From Bin5 sp965218625 (lineage in GTDB: Bacteria; Chloroflexota; Anaerolineae; Caldilineales; Caldilineaceae): a stretch of 64,000 nt of DNA. Below the pieces are notes generated by a model, which did not search any database, had not been told where the DNA came from, and saw only the letters and a program-made list of their open reading frames with translations. This document shows, in pieces, positions 36,055-44,830 of the stretch; the first letter of the stretch is position 1, and each line of letters begins with the position of its first letter. A program made the position numbers and the translations under genes. The stretch is taken from NCBI GenBank assembly GCA_965218625.1, contig CBDCLG010000012.1, forward strand, positions 62,001-126,000. Direction: 5' to 3'.

Positions 36055-37293
36055 ATGATAAGTGACAGGCAGGCCCGGAACACTCCGCGGACTTTCATCA
36101 AGAAAGAGTTTCTGACAAACACTGTGTTCCTGGTGGCGTCGGGGCACTTTCTATTGGAGCTTTTTCACCAGTACCTGCCGGTGTTTTTCCTGCACTTTCA
36201 GGAGCAGGTCGGGCTAAGCTATGAGCAGATCGGGACGATAACGCTGGTCGGAACGACGACGATGTCGCTTGCGCAGCCCATCTTCGGCTATTTCATCGAC
36301 CGCTGGGATTCGCGGCGCATTACCGCGATCAGTGTGATCTGGCTGGGCCTGGTAATGGCGCTGCTGGGGCTCAGCAACAGCTATTGGACGCTGATGGCGG
36401 CGGTGGCGCTGGCCGGCCTTGGGTCGGCGGCCTTTCATCCGGCGGGGGCATCGGTTATCAACAAAGCCGCAGCCGGCGTAAAGACGGGCCGGGCGGTCTC
36501 CTTTTTTGCCGTGGGTGGGAATGTAGGCTCGGCGACCAGCCCGCTGCTGCTGGCGTTCGGGCTGGGGTTGCTGGGGCTGAAGGGGACAATCGTCCTGCTT
36601 CCGGTGGTGATTGCGGCCGGCATCTGGCTGGTCAGCGGGCTGGGACGGGAGAGCACGGGGGACCGGGAGGCGCACCGGGCGCGGCAGTCGCGAGCGGGCC
36701 AGGGATTCGTGATCGGCCTTGTTCTCATAACGGTAGTGTCAATGACGCGCTCCTGGTTCCAGCTGAGTTTGACGACCTATTTGCCGGCTATGCTGGAGGG
36801 GCGGGGCCATTCGGCCATCTATGGCGGTCAGATGCTGTTCGTGTTTTCGATCTTTATCGGCGCGGGCAGCCTGTTTGGAGGCATCCTGTCGGACCGGTAC
36901 GGCCGCTGGCAACTGCTGCTGGCCAGTTTCGCTTTGATGGGGCCGGCATTCTGGCTCTTTATGCAGGCGGATGGAATTGTCCAGTTCGGTTTTGCGGCGG
37001 CGATTGGATTTGCCCTGGGCTGTACATACCCGACGACGGTGGTGTTGGCGCAGGAGGTATGGCCGAGGGGTCTTGCGATGGCTTCGGGCCTGGTGATGGG
37101 ACTGGGCTGGTGGCCGGGCGGCCTGGGCGCGACCTTTACCGGCAGGCTTGCGGACCAGGTCTCGCTCCAGAGCGCGCTGGAAGGCCTGGTCGTTGCGCCC
37201 GTATTGGGGGCGCTTTTGATGGCGGGGTTGGGGCTGGCGCTGCGGGCTCGAGGCGGGCGGCCGGTCAAGGAAAGGGTCGCGAAACAGGCCTGA
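36055..37293 (+). CDS. MFS transporter, fosmidomycin-resistance (Fsr)-like
   Basis: 412 residues. FLVASGHFLLELFHQYLPV, the motif A region FGYFIDRWDSRR and GLGSAAFHPAGAS (the FHP-GA signature of the Fsr group) identify the subfamily. The second half has GGILSDRYGRW and GCTYPTTVVLAQEVWP. Fsr proteins are proton-driven exporters, but orthology to the E. coli pump is not claimed. The ATG at 36055 is preferred; upstream open codons are low-complexity. The nucleoside hydrolase gene follows after 13 bp, so they are likely co-transcribed and this carrier might move nucleosides or similar. Confidence 0.88.
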   Translation: MISDRQARNTPRTFIKKEFLTNTVFLVASGHFLLELFHQYLPVFFLHFQEQVGLSYEQIGTITLVGTTTMSLAQPIFGYFIDRWDSRRITAISVIWLGLVMALLGLSNSYWTLMAAVALAGLGSAAFHPAGASVINKAAAGVKTGRAVSFFAVGGNVGSATSPLLLAFGLGLLGLKGTIVLLPVVIAAGIWLVSGLGRESTGDREAHRARQSRAGQGFVIGLVLITVVSMTRSWFQLSLTTYLPAMLEGRGHSAIYGGQMLFVFSIFIGAGSLFGGILSDRYGRWQLLLASFALMGPAFWLFMQADGIVQFGFAAAIGFALGCTYPTTVVLAQEVWPRGLAMASGLVMGLGWWPGGLGATFTGRLADQVSLQSALEGLVVAPVLGALLMAGLGLALRARGGRPVKERVAKQA

Positions 37294-37306
37294 CAGGAGA
37301 ATCGCC

Positions 37307-38263
37307 ATGACAATACCGCTCCCAGTATTGCTCGACGTGGACACGGGCGGCGATGACGCGCTGGCGCTGTTGCTGGCGATGGCGTCGCCGGCGCTGGAGG
37401 TGTGCGGTATCACCTGTGTGGCTGGCAACTGCGGCCTGGAGCAGGTGGTAACGAACACGCTGAGGCTGCTGGACGGGATCGAGGCGCCGCCCGTTCCGGT
37501 TGCGGCGGGCATGGGCAGGCCGATTGTGGATGCCGGACTGCCGCCGCCGGCGCTGCACGGGAGTGACGGGATGGGGGACCTGGGGCTGCCCGGCCCGCGG
37601 CGCAGCGCGCTCGACGTGCATGCGGTCGAGTTTTTGCGGGACGCGCTGACCGAGACCGCAGAGCCGTTGACGTTGATCTGCCTGGCCCCGCTGTCGAATA
37701 TCGCCATGTTGCTGCGGACCTACCCCCGGATTGGCGAGAAGATCGAACGGCTGTACGTGATGGGCGGGACCTATGCTGCGCCGGGCAATGCGACGCCGGC
37801 AGCCGAGTTCAACGTTCGCTGCGACCCGGAGGCGGCGGCGATCGTCTTGGGAAGCGGGCTGCCCGTGACGCTCTATCCGCTGGACCCGTTCATGCAGGTG
37901 CGGATAACGCGGGAGGAGGCGGAGGCGATGACGCGGGCGGCGGGCGCGGGGGCGCGCATCGCCGGCGGCATCGCGCTGCACTATTGCCGTTACTTCGGGG
38001 CGGAATTCTCGCTGATCGGCGACGCAGGAACGGTTGCAGCGGTCATCGACCCGGAGGGGGCTGCGGCGGTCCGCGGGCCGGTGCGGGTGGAGTTGGCGGG
38101 CGGCGCGACGAGAGGAGCGACGCTTTTTGACCGGCGGCTGTGGGCGGCAGAGGAAGCCGGGGATGGGTGGACGGAGATCGAGGTGATCACCGGGGTGGAC
38201 GCGCCGCGCTACAGGCGGTTGATGGCATCGGCGCTCGGCGTGGAAGAGATGCTGGACGACTAG
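37307..38263 (+). CDS. Inosine/uridine-preferring nucleoside hydrolase family protein
   Basis: 318 residues. The Ca-binding N-terminus LLDVDTGGDDALAL gives D-x-D-T-G-G-D-D (Asp10, Asp12, Asp16, Asp17), with Thr in place of the usual Pro. VAGNCGLEQVVTNTLRLL and the NVRCDPEAAAIVL segment, where the canonical Asn-Asp pair region sits, match the family. The enzyme splits ribonucleosides into base and ribose. Together with the pyrimidine-nucleoside phosphorylase it indicates active nucleoside scavenging. It is 13 bp downstream of the Fsr-like MFS gene. Confidence 0.92.
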   Translation: MTIPLPVLLDVDTGGDDALALLLAMASPALEVCGITCVAGNCGLEQVVTNTLRLLDGIEAPPVPVAAGMGRPIVDAGLPPPALHGSDGMGDLGLPGPRRSALDVHAVEFLRDALTETAEPLTLICLAPLSNIAMLLRTYPRIGEKIERLYVMGGTYAAPGNATPAAEFNVRCDPEAAAIVLGSGLPVTLYPLDPFMQVRITREEAEAMTRAAGAGARIAGGIALHYCRYFGAEFSLIGDAGTVAAVIDPEGAAAVRGPVRVELAGGATRGATLFDRRLWAAEEAGDGWTEIEVITGVDAPRYRRLMASALGVEEMLDD

Positions 38264-38318
38264 AACGGGGCCCTCGTGAAATCGAGAGCCTCGATACTTT
38301 CAACCTCTTGGAGTCATC

Positions 38319-38348
38319 CACGAAGTAACACGAAGGGACACGAAGTCG
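38319..38348. repeat. Three tandem 10-bp CACGAAG units
   Basis: CACGAAGTAA CACGAAGGGA CACGAAGTCG, three units with an invariant CACGAAG core, one helical turn apart. It lies just after the nucleoside hydrolase gene in 38264-38429, which holds no gene. Confidence 0.5.
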
Positions 38349-38429
38349 GTCCCCGAATGCGCCCTTTCACAGGACGGGCGGGTTGCAGGCCTCGCGTGGC
38401 AGAGCATTTCCTTTTCTGAAAAATGAAGT

Positions 38430-39335
38430 CTACGCCAGAAGCGCTTCGGCGTTGGCGCAAAAGATCTTGCGGCGGACTTCGACCGGCAGGTCGAGGCTGT
38501 TGAGGAGGATCTGCATGCGGTCGTCGAAGTAATCGCGCCCGAAGAGTAGGCGGTCCTGGAATTCGAGCAGGAAAGGCGCGGCGGAGGCCGGGTTTTCGGG
38601 AGGCAGGGTATCGCGGTTGAGCCGGCTGAAGTCCCGGGTCAGCGCGTTGTGTGCGGAACCGGCTGAGAGGTCTGCGTAGAGGTTCGGATAGGCGCGGAAG
38701 AGGTCGAACAGCCTGCCGCCGGGCAGCACCGGCCCCTTGGGATAGCCGACTCTGTCGAACTGGTCGTCGCCGGAGATGTGGGCCCAGAAGCCGGGCGCGT
38801 GACCGATGAAGACGGTATCGGGGCAGGCCTGCAGCGCGCGTTCGAAGGCGTCAATGCTGCCGCCGTACCACCAGTCGGTGCGGGGATAGCTGCGCCCGGT
38901 GGGGATGGGGTAGTCGATGTGGACGGTGACCGGCAGCCCTTTTTCGCCGCAGAAGCGGAAGAGACGCAGCGCGTCGGGGTTGTCGTAGAGCATGCGCAGC
39001 TTGATTTCGCCGCAGACCTGGACACCGTGAATCTCGATTGCGGCCTGGAGCTGGTCAATGGCTTCGGGGCGGCGGGGGTCGGGGGCGTAGCCGAGGATGA
39101 AGCGTTCGGGCGCGGCCTGTTTGTAGCGCAGGCAGGCGGAGAATGGGACGGGGTAGGCGAGGCCGTCGCCGAAATGCATGACGGAAAAATAGCCCGCCGG
39201 GTCGTACTCGTCCGGCGGGCATTCCCAAGTGAGGAGCCAAGTCCTGTCGATGCCGTGGCGGTCCATGTTGGCCAGAAACCTGGCGAGGTCGTGGCCGTGC
39301 CAGTCGGGGTGGTTGTGGGCGTCGATTGTGGTCAT
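38430..39335 (-). CDS. Amidohydrolase-2 family protein
   Basis: 301 residues. MTTIDAHNHPDWHGHD carries the H-x-H metal motif (His7, His9). VTVHIDYPIP and VFIGHAPGFWAHI give the next histidines and LLFGRDYFDD near the C-terminus holds the Asp. This is the compact Amidohydro_2 form. Relatives hydrolyse or decarboxylate small carboxylated rings; the substrate here is unknown. It is only distantly like the 431-residue amidohydrolase at 24964-26259. The Yip1-like gene starts upstream with a 6-bp gap to this ATG, so they may be co-transcribed. Confidence 0.85.
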   Translation of the reverse strand: MTTIDAHNHPDWHGHDLARFLANMDRHGIDRTWLLTWECPPDEYDPAGYFSVMHFGDGLAYPVPFSACLRYKQAAPERFILGYAPDPRRPEAIDQLQAAIEIHGVQVCGEIKLRMLYDNPDALRLFRFCGEKGLPVTVHIDYPIPTGRSYPRTDWWYGGSIDAFERALQACPDTVFIGHAPGFWAHISGDDQFDRVGYPKGPVLPGGRLFDLFRAYPNLYADLSAGSAHNALTRDFSRLNRDTLPPENPASAAPFLLEFQDRLLFGRDYFDDRMQILLNSLDLPVEVRRKIFCANAEALLA

Positions 39336-39341
39336 GGAGGG

Positions 39342-39989
39342 TTAAGAGAAGGCGGCTACGAGCGCCGCTCCGGCCACAACTGCCACGCAGGCTACCAGGA
39401 GGACCATGCCCACAATCGGCAACGCTACGGCGACGATGGCCCGGCCCTGGGAAAGCCCGTACTCAACCTTTGTGGCAAAATAGGCAAGCACAAAATAGTA
39501 GAGAACCAGTAGGAAGCCTCCACACATTCCGGCAACGGGCACGAGGCTGAGAAGGGAATTGACTATCATTATTGGTGCGCCGAAGGCGGCTGTCAGGTAG
39601 GCGTACCTGCCATATTGGCCCCGTCCACCGAGAACGGTGGCGATCAGATGGTAGATTCCCACGCCTATCAGGAATCCGACCGGGCCTATGATGATGTAAA
39701 AGAGGCTTGCCAAGGGCCCTCCGGGGGCGCCTCCTGCGTCTGCCAGCCCTAACTCTCCCTGGAATTCGGGCGGCAGCATGGCTGTAAATTGACCCAAACC
39801 GCTCATAGCTGAGGAAAACAACTGGGCTTGAAGAAGGCCCAGTAGGGCCGCGACGACCGAGGCCATGATCATCCATACAAGCGCAGTGCCCAGTGTCGCC
39901 GAGGGCTTCTCTCGCGCGGCGACGAAAACTTCCTCGCCCGGACTGAGAAGTACCTTCTTCCAAGTTTGGAAAATCTCGTTGAAGTCCAT
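39342..39989 (-). CDS. Yip1-domain membrane protein
   Basis: 215 residues. After a soluble N-terminus (FNEIFQTWKKVLLSPGEEVF), about five hydrophobic helices follow: 33-55, 88-112, 120-145, 148-172 and 183-210. The layout and the FxxGPVGFLIGVGIYHLIATVLGG stretch fit bacterial Yip1/DUF1282 proteins, whose function is not known. The gene starts 70 bp from the 20-bp palindrome at 40059-40078 and is therefore a candidate target of whatever binds there. Confidence 0.7.
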   Translation of the reverse strand: MDFNEIFQTWKKVLLSPGEEVFVAAREKPSATLGTALVWMIMASVVAALLGLLQAQLFSSAMSGLGQFTAMLPPEFQGELGLADAGGAPGGPLASLFYIIIGPVGFLIGVGIYHLIATVLGGRGQYGRYAYLTAAFGAPIMIVNSLLSLVPVAGMCGGFLLVLYYFVLAYFATKVEYGLSQGRAIVAVALPIVGMVLLVACVAVVAGAALVAAFS

Positions 39990-40058
39990 TGCTCTTTCCT
40001 TTTGTGTGAAGGGGGAGCGACACTCTGATCTTCGCTCGACTTAGACCCTTGTGCAAAA

Positions 40059-40078
40059 CATCACACAATTGTGTGATG
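40059..40078. promoter_or_regulatory. Perfect 20-bp palindrome, operator candidate
   Basis: CATCACACAATTGTGTGATG is its own reverse complement over all 20 bp. It sits in the 283-bp gap between the divergent Yip1-like (start 39989) and SRPBCC (start 40273) genes, the usual place for a regulator site. The half-site CATCACACAA resembles sites of GntR/TetR-like repressors more than CRP; the binding protein is unknown and is not encoded beside it. Confidence 0.5.
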
Positions 40079-40272
40079 GGGCTGATGTGCATACCTTTGG
40101 GGGTGCTGCTATTCTAATCGTTGCCCAGATGATATACAACCTTCGTTTCCCTCCGTTCGCTTGGCAGACGTACCCGGTTTTGGAGGGGAAAATAAACTGG
40201 TACAGACGGAGTTGAGTTATGGGACATTCCGAAAAGGCTGGCAGTTAACATTGACCGAAATAGGGAGGCAAT

Positions 40273-41079
40273 ATGGGTGTTATTGTGGAGGCGTCGGGGC
40301 GCAGGTCGGTGCGGGTTGAGGTCGAAGTTCCGGGTACGGTCGAGGAGGCGTGGCGGGCTATCGCGACGCCGGAAGGGATTTCGTCATGGTTCGTGCCGGC
40401 GGACTTCGGGACCGGAGAGGACGGGCGGCCCGAGCGTCTGAGTTTCTACTTTGGACCAGGGATGAAGTCAGGAGCGAAGGTTGAGAGTTGGGAGCCGCCG
40501 CGCAGCTTCAGTTCCGAGAGCAGTGACTTTGTTGAAGAGGGGGCGCCGGTGACGACGGAGTGGCGCGTGGAGGAGGCCGCGGGCGGGGGATGCGCCGTGC
40601 GCGTGGAGCACAGTCTGTACATTGACAGCGATGAGCGGGATGCCCATCTACTGGGCGTTGAGGCGGGCTGGCCGGCCTTTTTCCGCATTTTGCAGATGTA
40701 CATGACTCATTTTCGCGGGCAGTCGTGTGCGTTGATGGAACTGCATGGGACTGCCGCGAGCGACGATCCGGCGTGGGAGAAGCTGGCAAACGGACTGGGA
40801 TTCGGCGGCGGAAAGGTGGGCGAGCACTACGCCGCGCTAGCTGACGCGCCGAGGTTGGCGGGCACCCTAGATTACGCGCCGGACGACACGGAAGCCCTTT
40901 TGCGCCTAGATGAGCCGACGTCGGGCGCGGCGCATCTGTACGCGATGCCCGCGGAGGACATTCAGATCATTTCGGTACGGATCTATCTGTACGGGGATGA
41001 TGCCGCCGAGGTGGTTGCGCGCGAGCAGCCTGGATGGCAGGCGTGGATGGAGGCGCGGTTTCCCCCTGGGGCAGAATGA
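40273..41079 (+). CDS. SRPBCC / AHSA1-domain protein
   Basis: 268 residues. RRSVRVEVEVPGTVEEAWRAIATPEGISSWFVPADFG is the classical AHSA1/START-like opening, with PPRSFSSES and VEHSLYID later in the same fold (about 1-150). The C-terminal third (about 160-268) is less typical and includes YLYGDDAAEVVA. Members bind hydrophobic ligands or act as stress/toxin-response partners; there is no catalytic motif. A good start (AGGGAGG upstream of ATG 40273) is seen. It converges on the VOC gene with 8 bp between stops. Confidence 0.82.
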   Translation: MGVIVEASGRRSVRVEVEVPGTVEEAWRAIATPEGISSWFVPADFGTGEDGRPERLSFYFGPGMKSGAKVESWEPPRSFSSESSDFVEEGAPVTTEWRVEEAAGGGCAVRVEHSLYIDSDERDAHLLGVEAGWPAFFRILQMYMTHFRGQSCALMELHGTAASDDPAWEKLANGLGFGGGKVGEHYAALADAPRLAGTLDYAPDDTEALLRLDEPTSGAAHLYAMPAEDIQIISVRIYLYGDDAAEVVAREQPGWQAWMEARFPPGAE

Positions 41080-41087
41080 GCCTGCGC

Positions 41088-41528
41088 TCAACTGCCTCGC
41101 AGGAGCGTATCTTCCGCGATCCCCCACAGGCGCGGCGAGGTAATCTCCAGGCTGTTGCCGGAGGGGTCGCGGAAGTAGATAGAGCGGCTCTTTCCGAACT
41201 GGATCTCCCTCTCGATCTCCACGCCGTTTTCGGCAAGATGGTTTTTCCAAAGATCAATCTCATGTTCGGGTACGGCGAAGGCCAGATGGCCTGCGCCGTG
41301 TGCGCCGTGCACGGGCGCGTCCTTGGGGCCGCCCGCGGAGTTTGCGGTCGCTTCGGCGTTGAAGAGGAGGAGCATCCTGTTTCCACAGCGGAGGAAAACG
41401 TGCCGGCCCTCCACTTTCGAATAGAAGGCGAGACCCAGGAGTTCGGTGTAGAACTTCTGCGTTGCACCGAGGTCGGTTACGTACAGTGCGGATTCAAGAA
41501 CGTCGGTGACTCGCATTGACGGTTTCAT
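41088..41528 (-). CDS. VOC-superfamily (glyoxalase/bleomycin-resistance-like) protein
   Basis: 146 residues, two beta-alpha-beta-beta-beta modules. SALYVTDLGATQKFYTELLGL and HGAGHLAFAVPEHEIDLW match VOC proteins; candidate metal ligands are His79-type in HLAF and Glu in SLEI. A dioxygenase, isomerase or fosfomycin-type function is possible; the family is too broad to choose. The sugar isomerase gene is 16 bp upstream, so it is probably part of the run 43473-41088 with the oxidoreductase. Confidence 0.82.
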   Translation of the reverse strand: MKPSMRVTDVLESALYVTDLGATQKFYTELLGLAFYSKVEGRHVFLRCGNRMLLLFNAEATANSAGGPKDAPVHGAHGAGHLAFAVPEHEIDLWKNHLAENGVEIEREIQFGKSRSIYFRDPSGNSLEITSPRLWGIAEDTLLRGS

Positions 41529-41544
41529 GGTGTTTTCCCCGGTA

Positions 41545-42381
41545 TCACGTCAGCGCTTGAAGCTTTTGTTGCAGGAATCGTACGCAGCCGGGCACCTGGT
41601 CGGGTGACAGGCTGTGAAGTACGAGCGCGCCGCGGTAGCCGCTGCTGTGCAGCAGCCCCAGGTAGTGGTCGTAGTCGAGCAGGCCGGTCCCAGCGGCCTC
41701 GTGTCCGGCCTCGCCGTCGCGGCTGAGATCTTTGGCGTGCGCCAGCGCGATGCCCTCACCGAGCAGATCGAAGGCTTCGTCGAGGATTTGATGCTGGCGG
41801 TGGATTGTTCCCGCGGGGAAGACGTTGGCGCCGTCCATCACGATCGTCAATCTGTCAGACTGCATCGCGTCCAGGAGTTGTCGGGCCTTGTGCGGCGAGC
41901 TGACGACGTTGGACACTTCGGGTTCGATTCCCAGGCGCACGTTGTGGTCCGATGCAATTGTGAGGGCCTGCTCGATGGCGGCCAGCAGGTCGGACCAGGC
42001 TTCTGGCGAGCTGTTCAGCGGGTGAGCAGCCCACATGTTGTGTGGGTTGCGTGTGCCGGTGCAGAGTGTGAGGAGGTCGGTGCCGAGGTCGGCTGCGCGG
42101 GCGGCGAGCAGCTGCAGCCAGCGCATACCCTGTTCGCGGACAGCCGGGTCGGGGTGGATCATGTTGTAGGTGGCGGAGAGGGAGACGGCTTCGATATTGC
42201 GGGCCTCCATCTGCCGGCGGGCCCGCGCGAATGCGGCGGCGTCCGGGCCGCCCGGCATGTCGGTGGGACCCATGCAGCTGACATTGAACTGGATATGGCG
42301 GATGCCATGCACCGCGACTGCGTCCAATACTTCTGCGAGCGTCGGGGCTTCGAATGTGCGGGCGTAAATGCCGATCTCCAT
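41545..42381 (-). CDS. Sugar phosphate isomerase/epimerase (xylose-isomerase-like TIM barrel)
   Basis: 278 residues. MEIGIYARTF opens the barrel, and GIEPEVSNV, ILDEAFDLLGEGIALAHAKDLSRDGE and the closing GTGLLDYDHYLGLL are typical of AP_endonuc_2 barrel isomerases that interconvert sugars or inositol derivatives. Metal ligands probably include Glu (GIEPE), Asp (VMDGAN) and His (LAHAKD). The start ATG 42381 abuts the stop of the Gfo/Idh/MocA gene at 42382, so the pair acts together, a frequent arrangement in inositol or keto-sugar pathways. Confidence 0.87.
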   Translation of the reverse strand: MEIGIYARTFEAPTLAEVLDAVAVHGIRHIQFNVSCMGPTDMPGGPDAAAFARARRQMEARNIEAVSLSATYNMIHPDPAVREQGMRWLQLLAARAADLGTDLLTLCTGTRNPHNMWAAHPLNSSPEAWSDLLAAIEQALTIASDHNVRLGIEPEVSNVVSSPHKARQLLDAMQSDRLTIVMDGANVFPAGTIHRQHQILDEAFDLLGEGIALAHAKDLSRDGEAGHEAAGTGLLDYDHYLGLLHSSGYRGALVLHSLSPDQVPGCVRFLQQKLQALT

Positions 42382-43473
42382 TCAGACACCTCCTGAGACG
42401 GAATTGAGCGCGACCCAGTCGCCCCCGGTTGCCGCGGAGCGGGCGATGGCGGCCATGGCGCGCATGGAGGCAAGGCCGTCGTGGACGCCGGCGCCCCACT
42501 GTTCCTTGCCGTGAAGAACTGTGTCGGCCCAGCCTTCGAGCTGGCGGCGGTAGCCGTGGCCGTCCTGGCCCAGCGGGCGGGTGTACAGGTCGTCGGTGGT
42601 GGAAAAGCACTCGACGCAGCCGGACTTGTGGTACCAGGAGATGGGCAGGCGACCGTTGACGCTGCCGTGTTCGCCCTGGATGCGGAAGCCCTCTTCGAAG
42701 TCGCCCGCCACGGTGACGGTCAACTCAAGGTGGCCAAGGCTGCCATCAGTGTAGGCCACGTCGATAAACCAGCAGCGCCGGTCGAAGCGTTCCAGCAGGC
42801 GAGAACGGACCTGGGTTATGTCGCTCTGCGAAAGGAATCGGGCGGTGTCGGTCAGGTGGCTGCCGTGTGCGAGCATGAGATAGCGGCGGCGGTCGCCCTT
42901 GGGGTTGCCGGAAGGCCGGAGGACCTGTGAACTGGTTTCGACGAGCGGCTGAAGGGCGTCTGTCATGGTGTAGCGGTGGACGGAGTCGTAGTACCAGAAT
43001 TGAGCCGAGATCAGGCCGCCGATCTGCTCGCGGATAAAGCGCCGGGCATGAATGACGCCGGGGTCGAAACGGCGGTTGTGGCCCACCTGCAGGGTAAGGC
43101 CGGAGGAGGTGACGGCGTCGCGCAGTGCTTCACACTCTTCGACGGTGACGCCCATCGGTTTTTCGACGAGCACGTGTTTGCCGGCTTCGAGGGCCTGAAT
43201 CGCCAAGGAGGCATGAAACTGATCGGCCACGCCGACGATAACGCCTTCGACGCGGGGGTCGGCGAGCATGTCGGCGTAGTGGAGGAAGCTGCGTTGGGGG
43301 CGGTGCGCGGCGGCGACGCGCGCCAGCAGGTCGGGCGCGGCCTCGCAGAGGGCGTAGAGCTGGGTATTGCGTCCCTTGCGGCAGGACTCGAGATGGGCGA
43401 TTTGCGCGATCGGTCCGGCGCCGAGCACGCCAATGCGGAGGAGGCGGGACTCCTTTTGGATTGGCACTGTCAA
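42382..43473 (-). CDS. Gfo/Idh/MocA-family NAD(P)-dependent oxidoreductase
   Basis: 363 residues. The dinucleotide loop is IGVLGAGPIAQIAH (14-27), and the catalytic-type Lys lies in HVLVEKPMGVT (Lys105). The C-terminal beta-sheet domain holds the sugar site with HGSHLTDTARFL. These enzymes oxidise sugars, sugar acids or inositols. With the isomerase 1 bp downstream and VOC gene after it, a small catabolic operon is likely. The substrate cannot be read from sequence. Confidence 0.9.
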   Translation of the reverse strand: MTVPIQKESRLLRIGVLGAGPIAQIAHLESCRKGRNTQLYALCEAAPDLLARVAAAHRPQRSFLHYADMLADPRVEGVIVGVADQFHASLAIQALEAGKHVLVEKPMGVTVEECEALRDAVTSSGLTLQVGHNRRFDPGVIHARRFIREQIGGLISAQFWYYDSVHRYTMTDALQPLVETSSQVLRPSGNPKGDRRRYLMLAHGSHLTDTARFLSQSDITQVRSRLLERFDRRCWFIDVAYTDGSLGHLELTVTVAGDFEEGFRIQGEHGSVNGRLPISWYHKSGCVECFSTTDDLYTRPLGQDGHGYRRQLEGWADTVLHGKEQWGAGVHDGLASMRAMAAIARSAATGGDWVALNSVSGGV

Positions 43474-43493
43474 CTCCTACTGGGACTCATGTG

Positions 43494-44762
43494 TCAGGCG
43501 ACCAGGGCCTGGTAGGCGGCCACACGGAATTCACGGGTGACAGGATAATGGCCGGGAGGCATGAACTGGGTCATGAAAATGCCCAGCATCTCCTCTTCGC
43601 GATCGATCCAGAATTGGGTTGTGGCGGCGCCGCCCCAGCCGAAGATGCCGGCGCTGCCGGGGGCCCCGGAAGCGGGCAGGTCGACCAGAACACTGACACC
43701 GAGGCCGAAGCCGTAACCGGCGTTGGGGATGCCGTTCAGGACGATCGGGACCAGGTTGGAGGGAAGGTGGTTGGCGCGCATCATATCGAGGGTCTTTCGA
43801 CCGAGCAGGCGGGTACCGTCGAGCTCGCCGCCGTGGAGGAGCATCTGGGCGAAGCGCAGGTAATCTCCGATGGTCGAAACGAGGCCGCCTCCTCCGGAGA
43901 GAAAGACCGGGGGCTTGGCGAAGCGGCTGGCGCGCGGCGACTCGTGCAGCTCGATTTTCGGTTCGCCGCCGTGGCCAACGTCTTTTGCCGGCGCGCTCCG
44001 GGTCCTGGAATTGCGTCCCAGATCGCGGCCGAGGCTGAAGCCGCCGAGAGGACAGTAGCAGGCGGAGAAGCGTTCGAGCGACTCGGTGGGCACATGGAAG
44101 GCGGTATCGTGCATGGCCAGCGGTTTGAAGATCTCCTGGCGGAAAAAGTCGTCGAGTGGTTGTCCGGCAAGCACCTCGATCAGACGTCCCAGTACGTCGG
44201 TCGCGAGGCTGTAGTGCCAGCGGGCGCCGGGGTGGTAGAGCAATGGCAGCCGGGCCAGCTTCTGCACCACGGTTTCGAGGGGGAGCTTGTCGCGGTCGCC
44301 GACCTGCCGGCGGTACACTTTGTCGACCGGAGAGTCCCGGTCCCAGCCGTAGCTCAGGCCTGCGGTGTGCATGAAGAGGTCTTTGACGGTGATGGGCCGC
44401 GGCGGCGGTTCAAGCTTTTCGAGATCACCGGTGAAGACCTTTGCATCCTCGAACTCGGGCAGGTGTGTTGCGATCGGGTCATCGAGGAGAAAGAGGCCTT
44501 CTTCGAATAGCATGAGTGCAGCGACGGCGGTGACCGGCTTGGTCATCGAGTAGATGCGGAAGATCGTATCCTCAGTCATGGGGCGGCCAGCCTCCATGTC
44601 CCGCTGGCCGAAGGCGCGGGCGTATGCGACTTCGCCCTTGCGATAGATGAGACCGAGGGCGCCGGATAGCAGGCCTCCCTGCACGTATCGCTCGAGAAGG
44701 GTGTCAACGCGTGCGAGACGTTGCGGTGAGATCCCGACTCTCTGGGGTTGCGGGTTCGACAT
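43494..44762 (-). CDS. Beta-lactamase-fold serine hydrolase (class C / esterase type), copy 1
   Basis: 422 residues. The nucleophile motif is SMTK (Ser72, Lys75) within TIFRIYSMTKPVTAVAALMLFEEG, and YSLATDVLG supplies the Tyr region. The C-terminal SGGGGLVSTIGDYLRFAQMLL and GYGFGLGVSVLV follow. No signal peptide is present. These are esterases or D-aminopeptidases rather than true beta-lactamases in most cases. The start at ATG 44762 (MSNPQPQRVGISPQRL) aligns exactly with copy 2 (MTSSQPQRAGFSPQRL). Both genes arose by tandem duplication. Confidence 0.9.
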   Translation of the reverse strand: MSNPQPQRVGISPQRLARVDTLLERYVQGGLLSGALGLIYRKGEVAYARAFGQRDMEAGRPMTEDTIFRIYSMTKPVTAVAALMLFEEGLFLLDDPIATHLPEFEDAKVFTGDLEKLEPPPRPITVKDLFMHTAGLSYGWDRDSPVDKVYRRQVGDRDKLPLETVVQKLARLPLLYHPGARWHYSLATDVLGRLIEVLAGQPLDDFFRQEIFKPLAMHDTAFHVPTESLERFSACYCPLGGFSLGRDLGRNSRTRSAPAKDVGHGGEPKIELHESPRASRFAKPPVFLSGGGGLVSTIGDYLRFAQMLLHGGELDGTRLLGRKTLDMMRANHLPSNLVPIVLNGIPNAGYGFGLGVSVLVDLPASGAPGSAGIFGWGGAATTQFWIDREEEMLGIFMTQFMPPGHYPVTREFRVAAYQALVA

Positions 44763-44830
44763 TGATGGTCCTTCTGTTGATGTGTTGCTTATTTGCGTCG
44801 GGCTGGGATTGCTCCGGCGTCGATGTCTGG

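Noticed and set aside
40059..40078. CRP site
   Set aside because: CRP sites are TGTGA-N6-TCACA; here the halves are in the opposite orientation (TCACA...TGTGA), so a different regulator is more likely.
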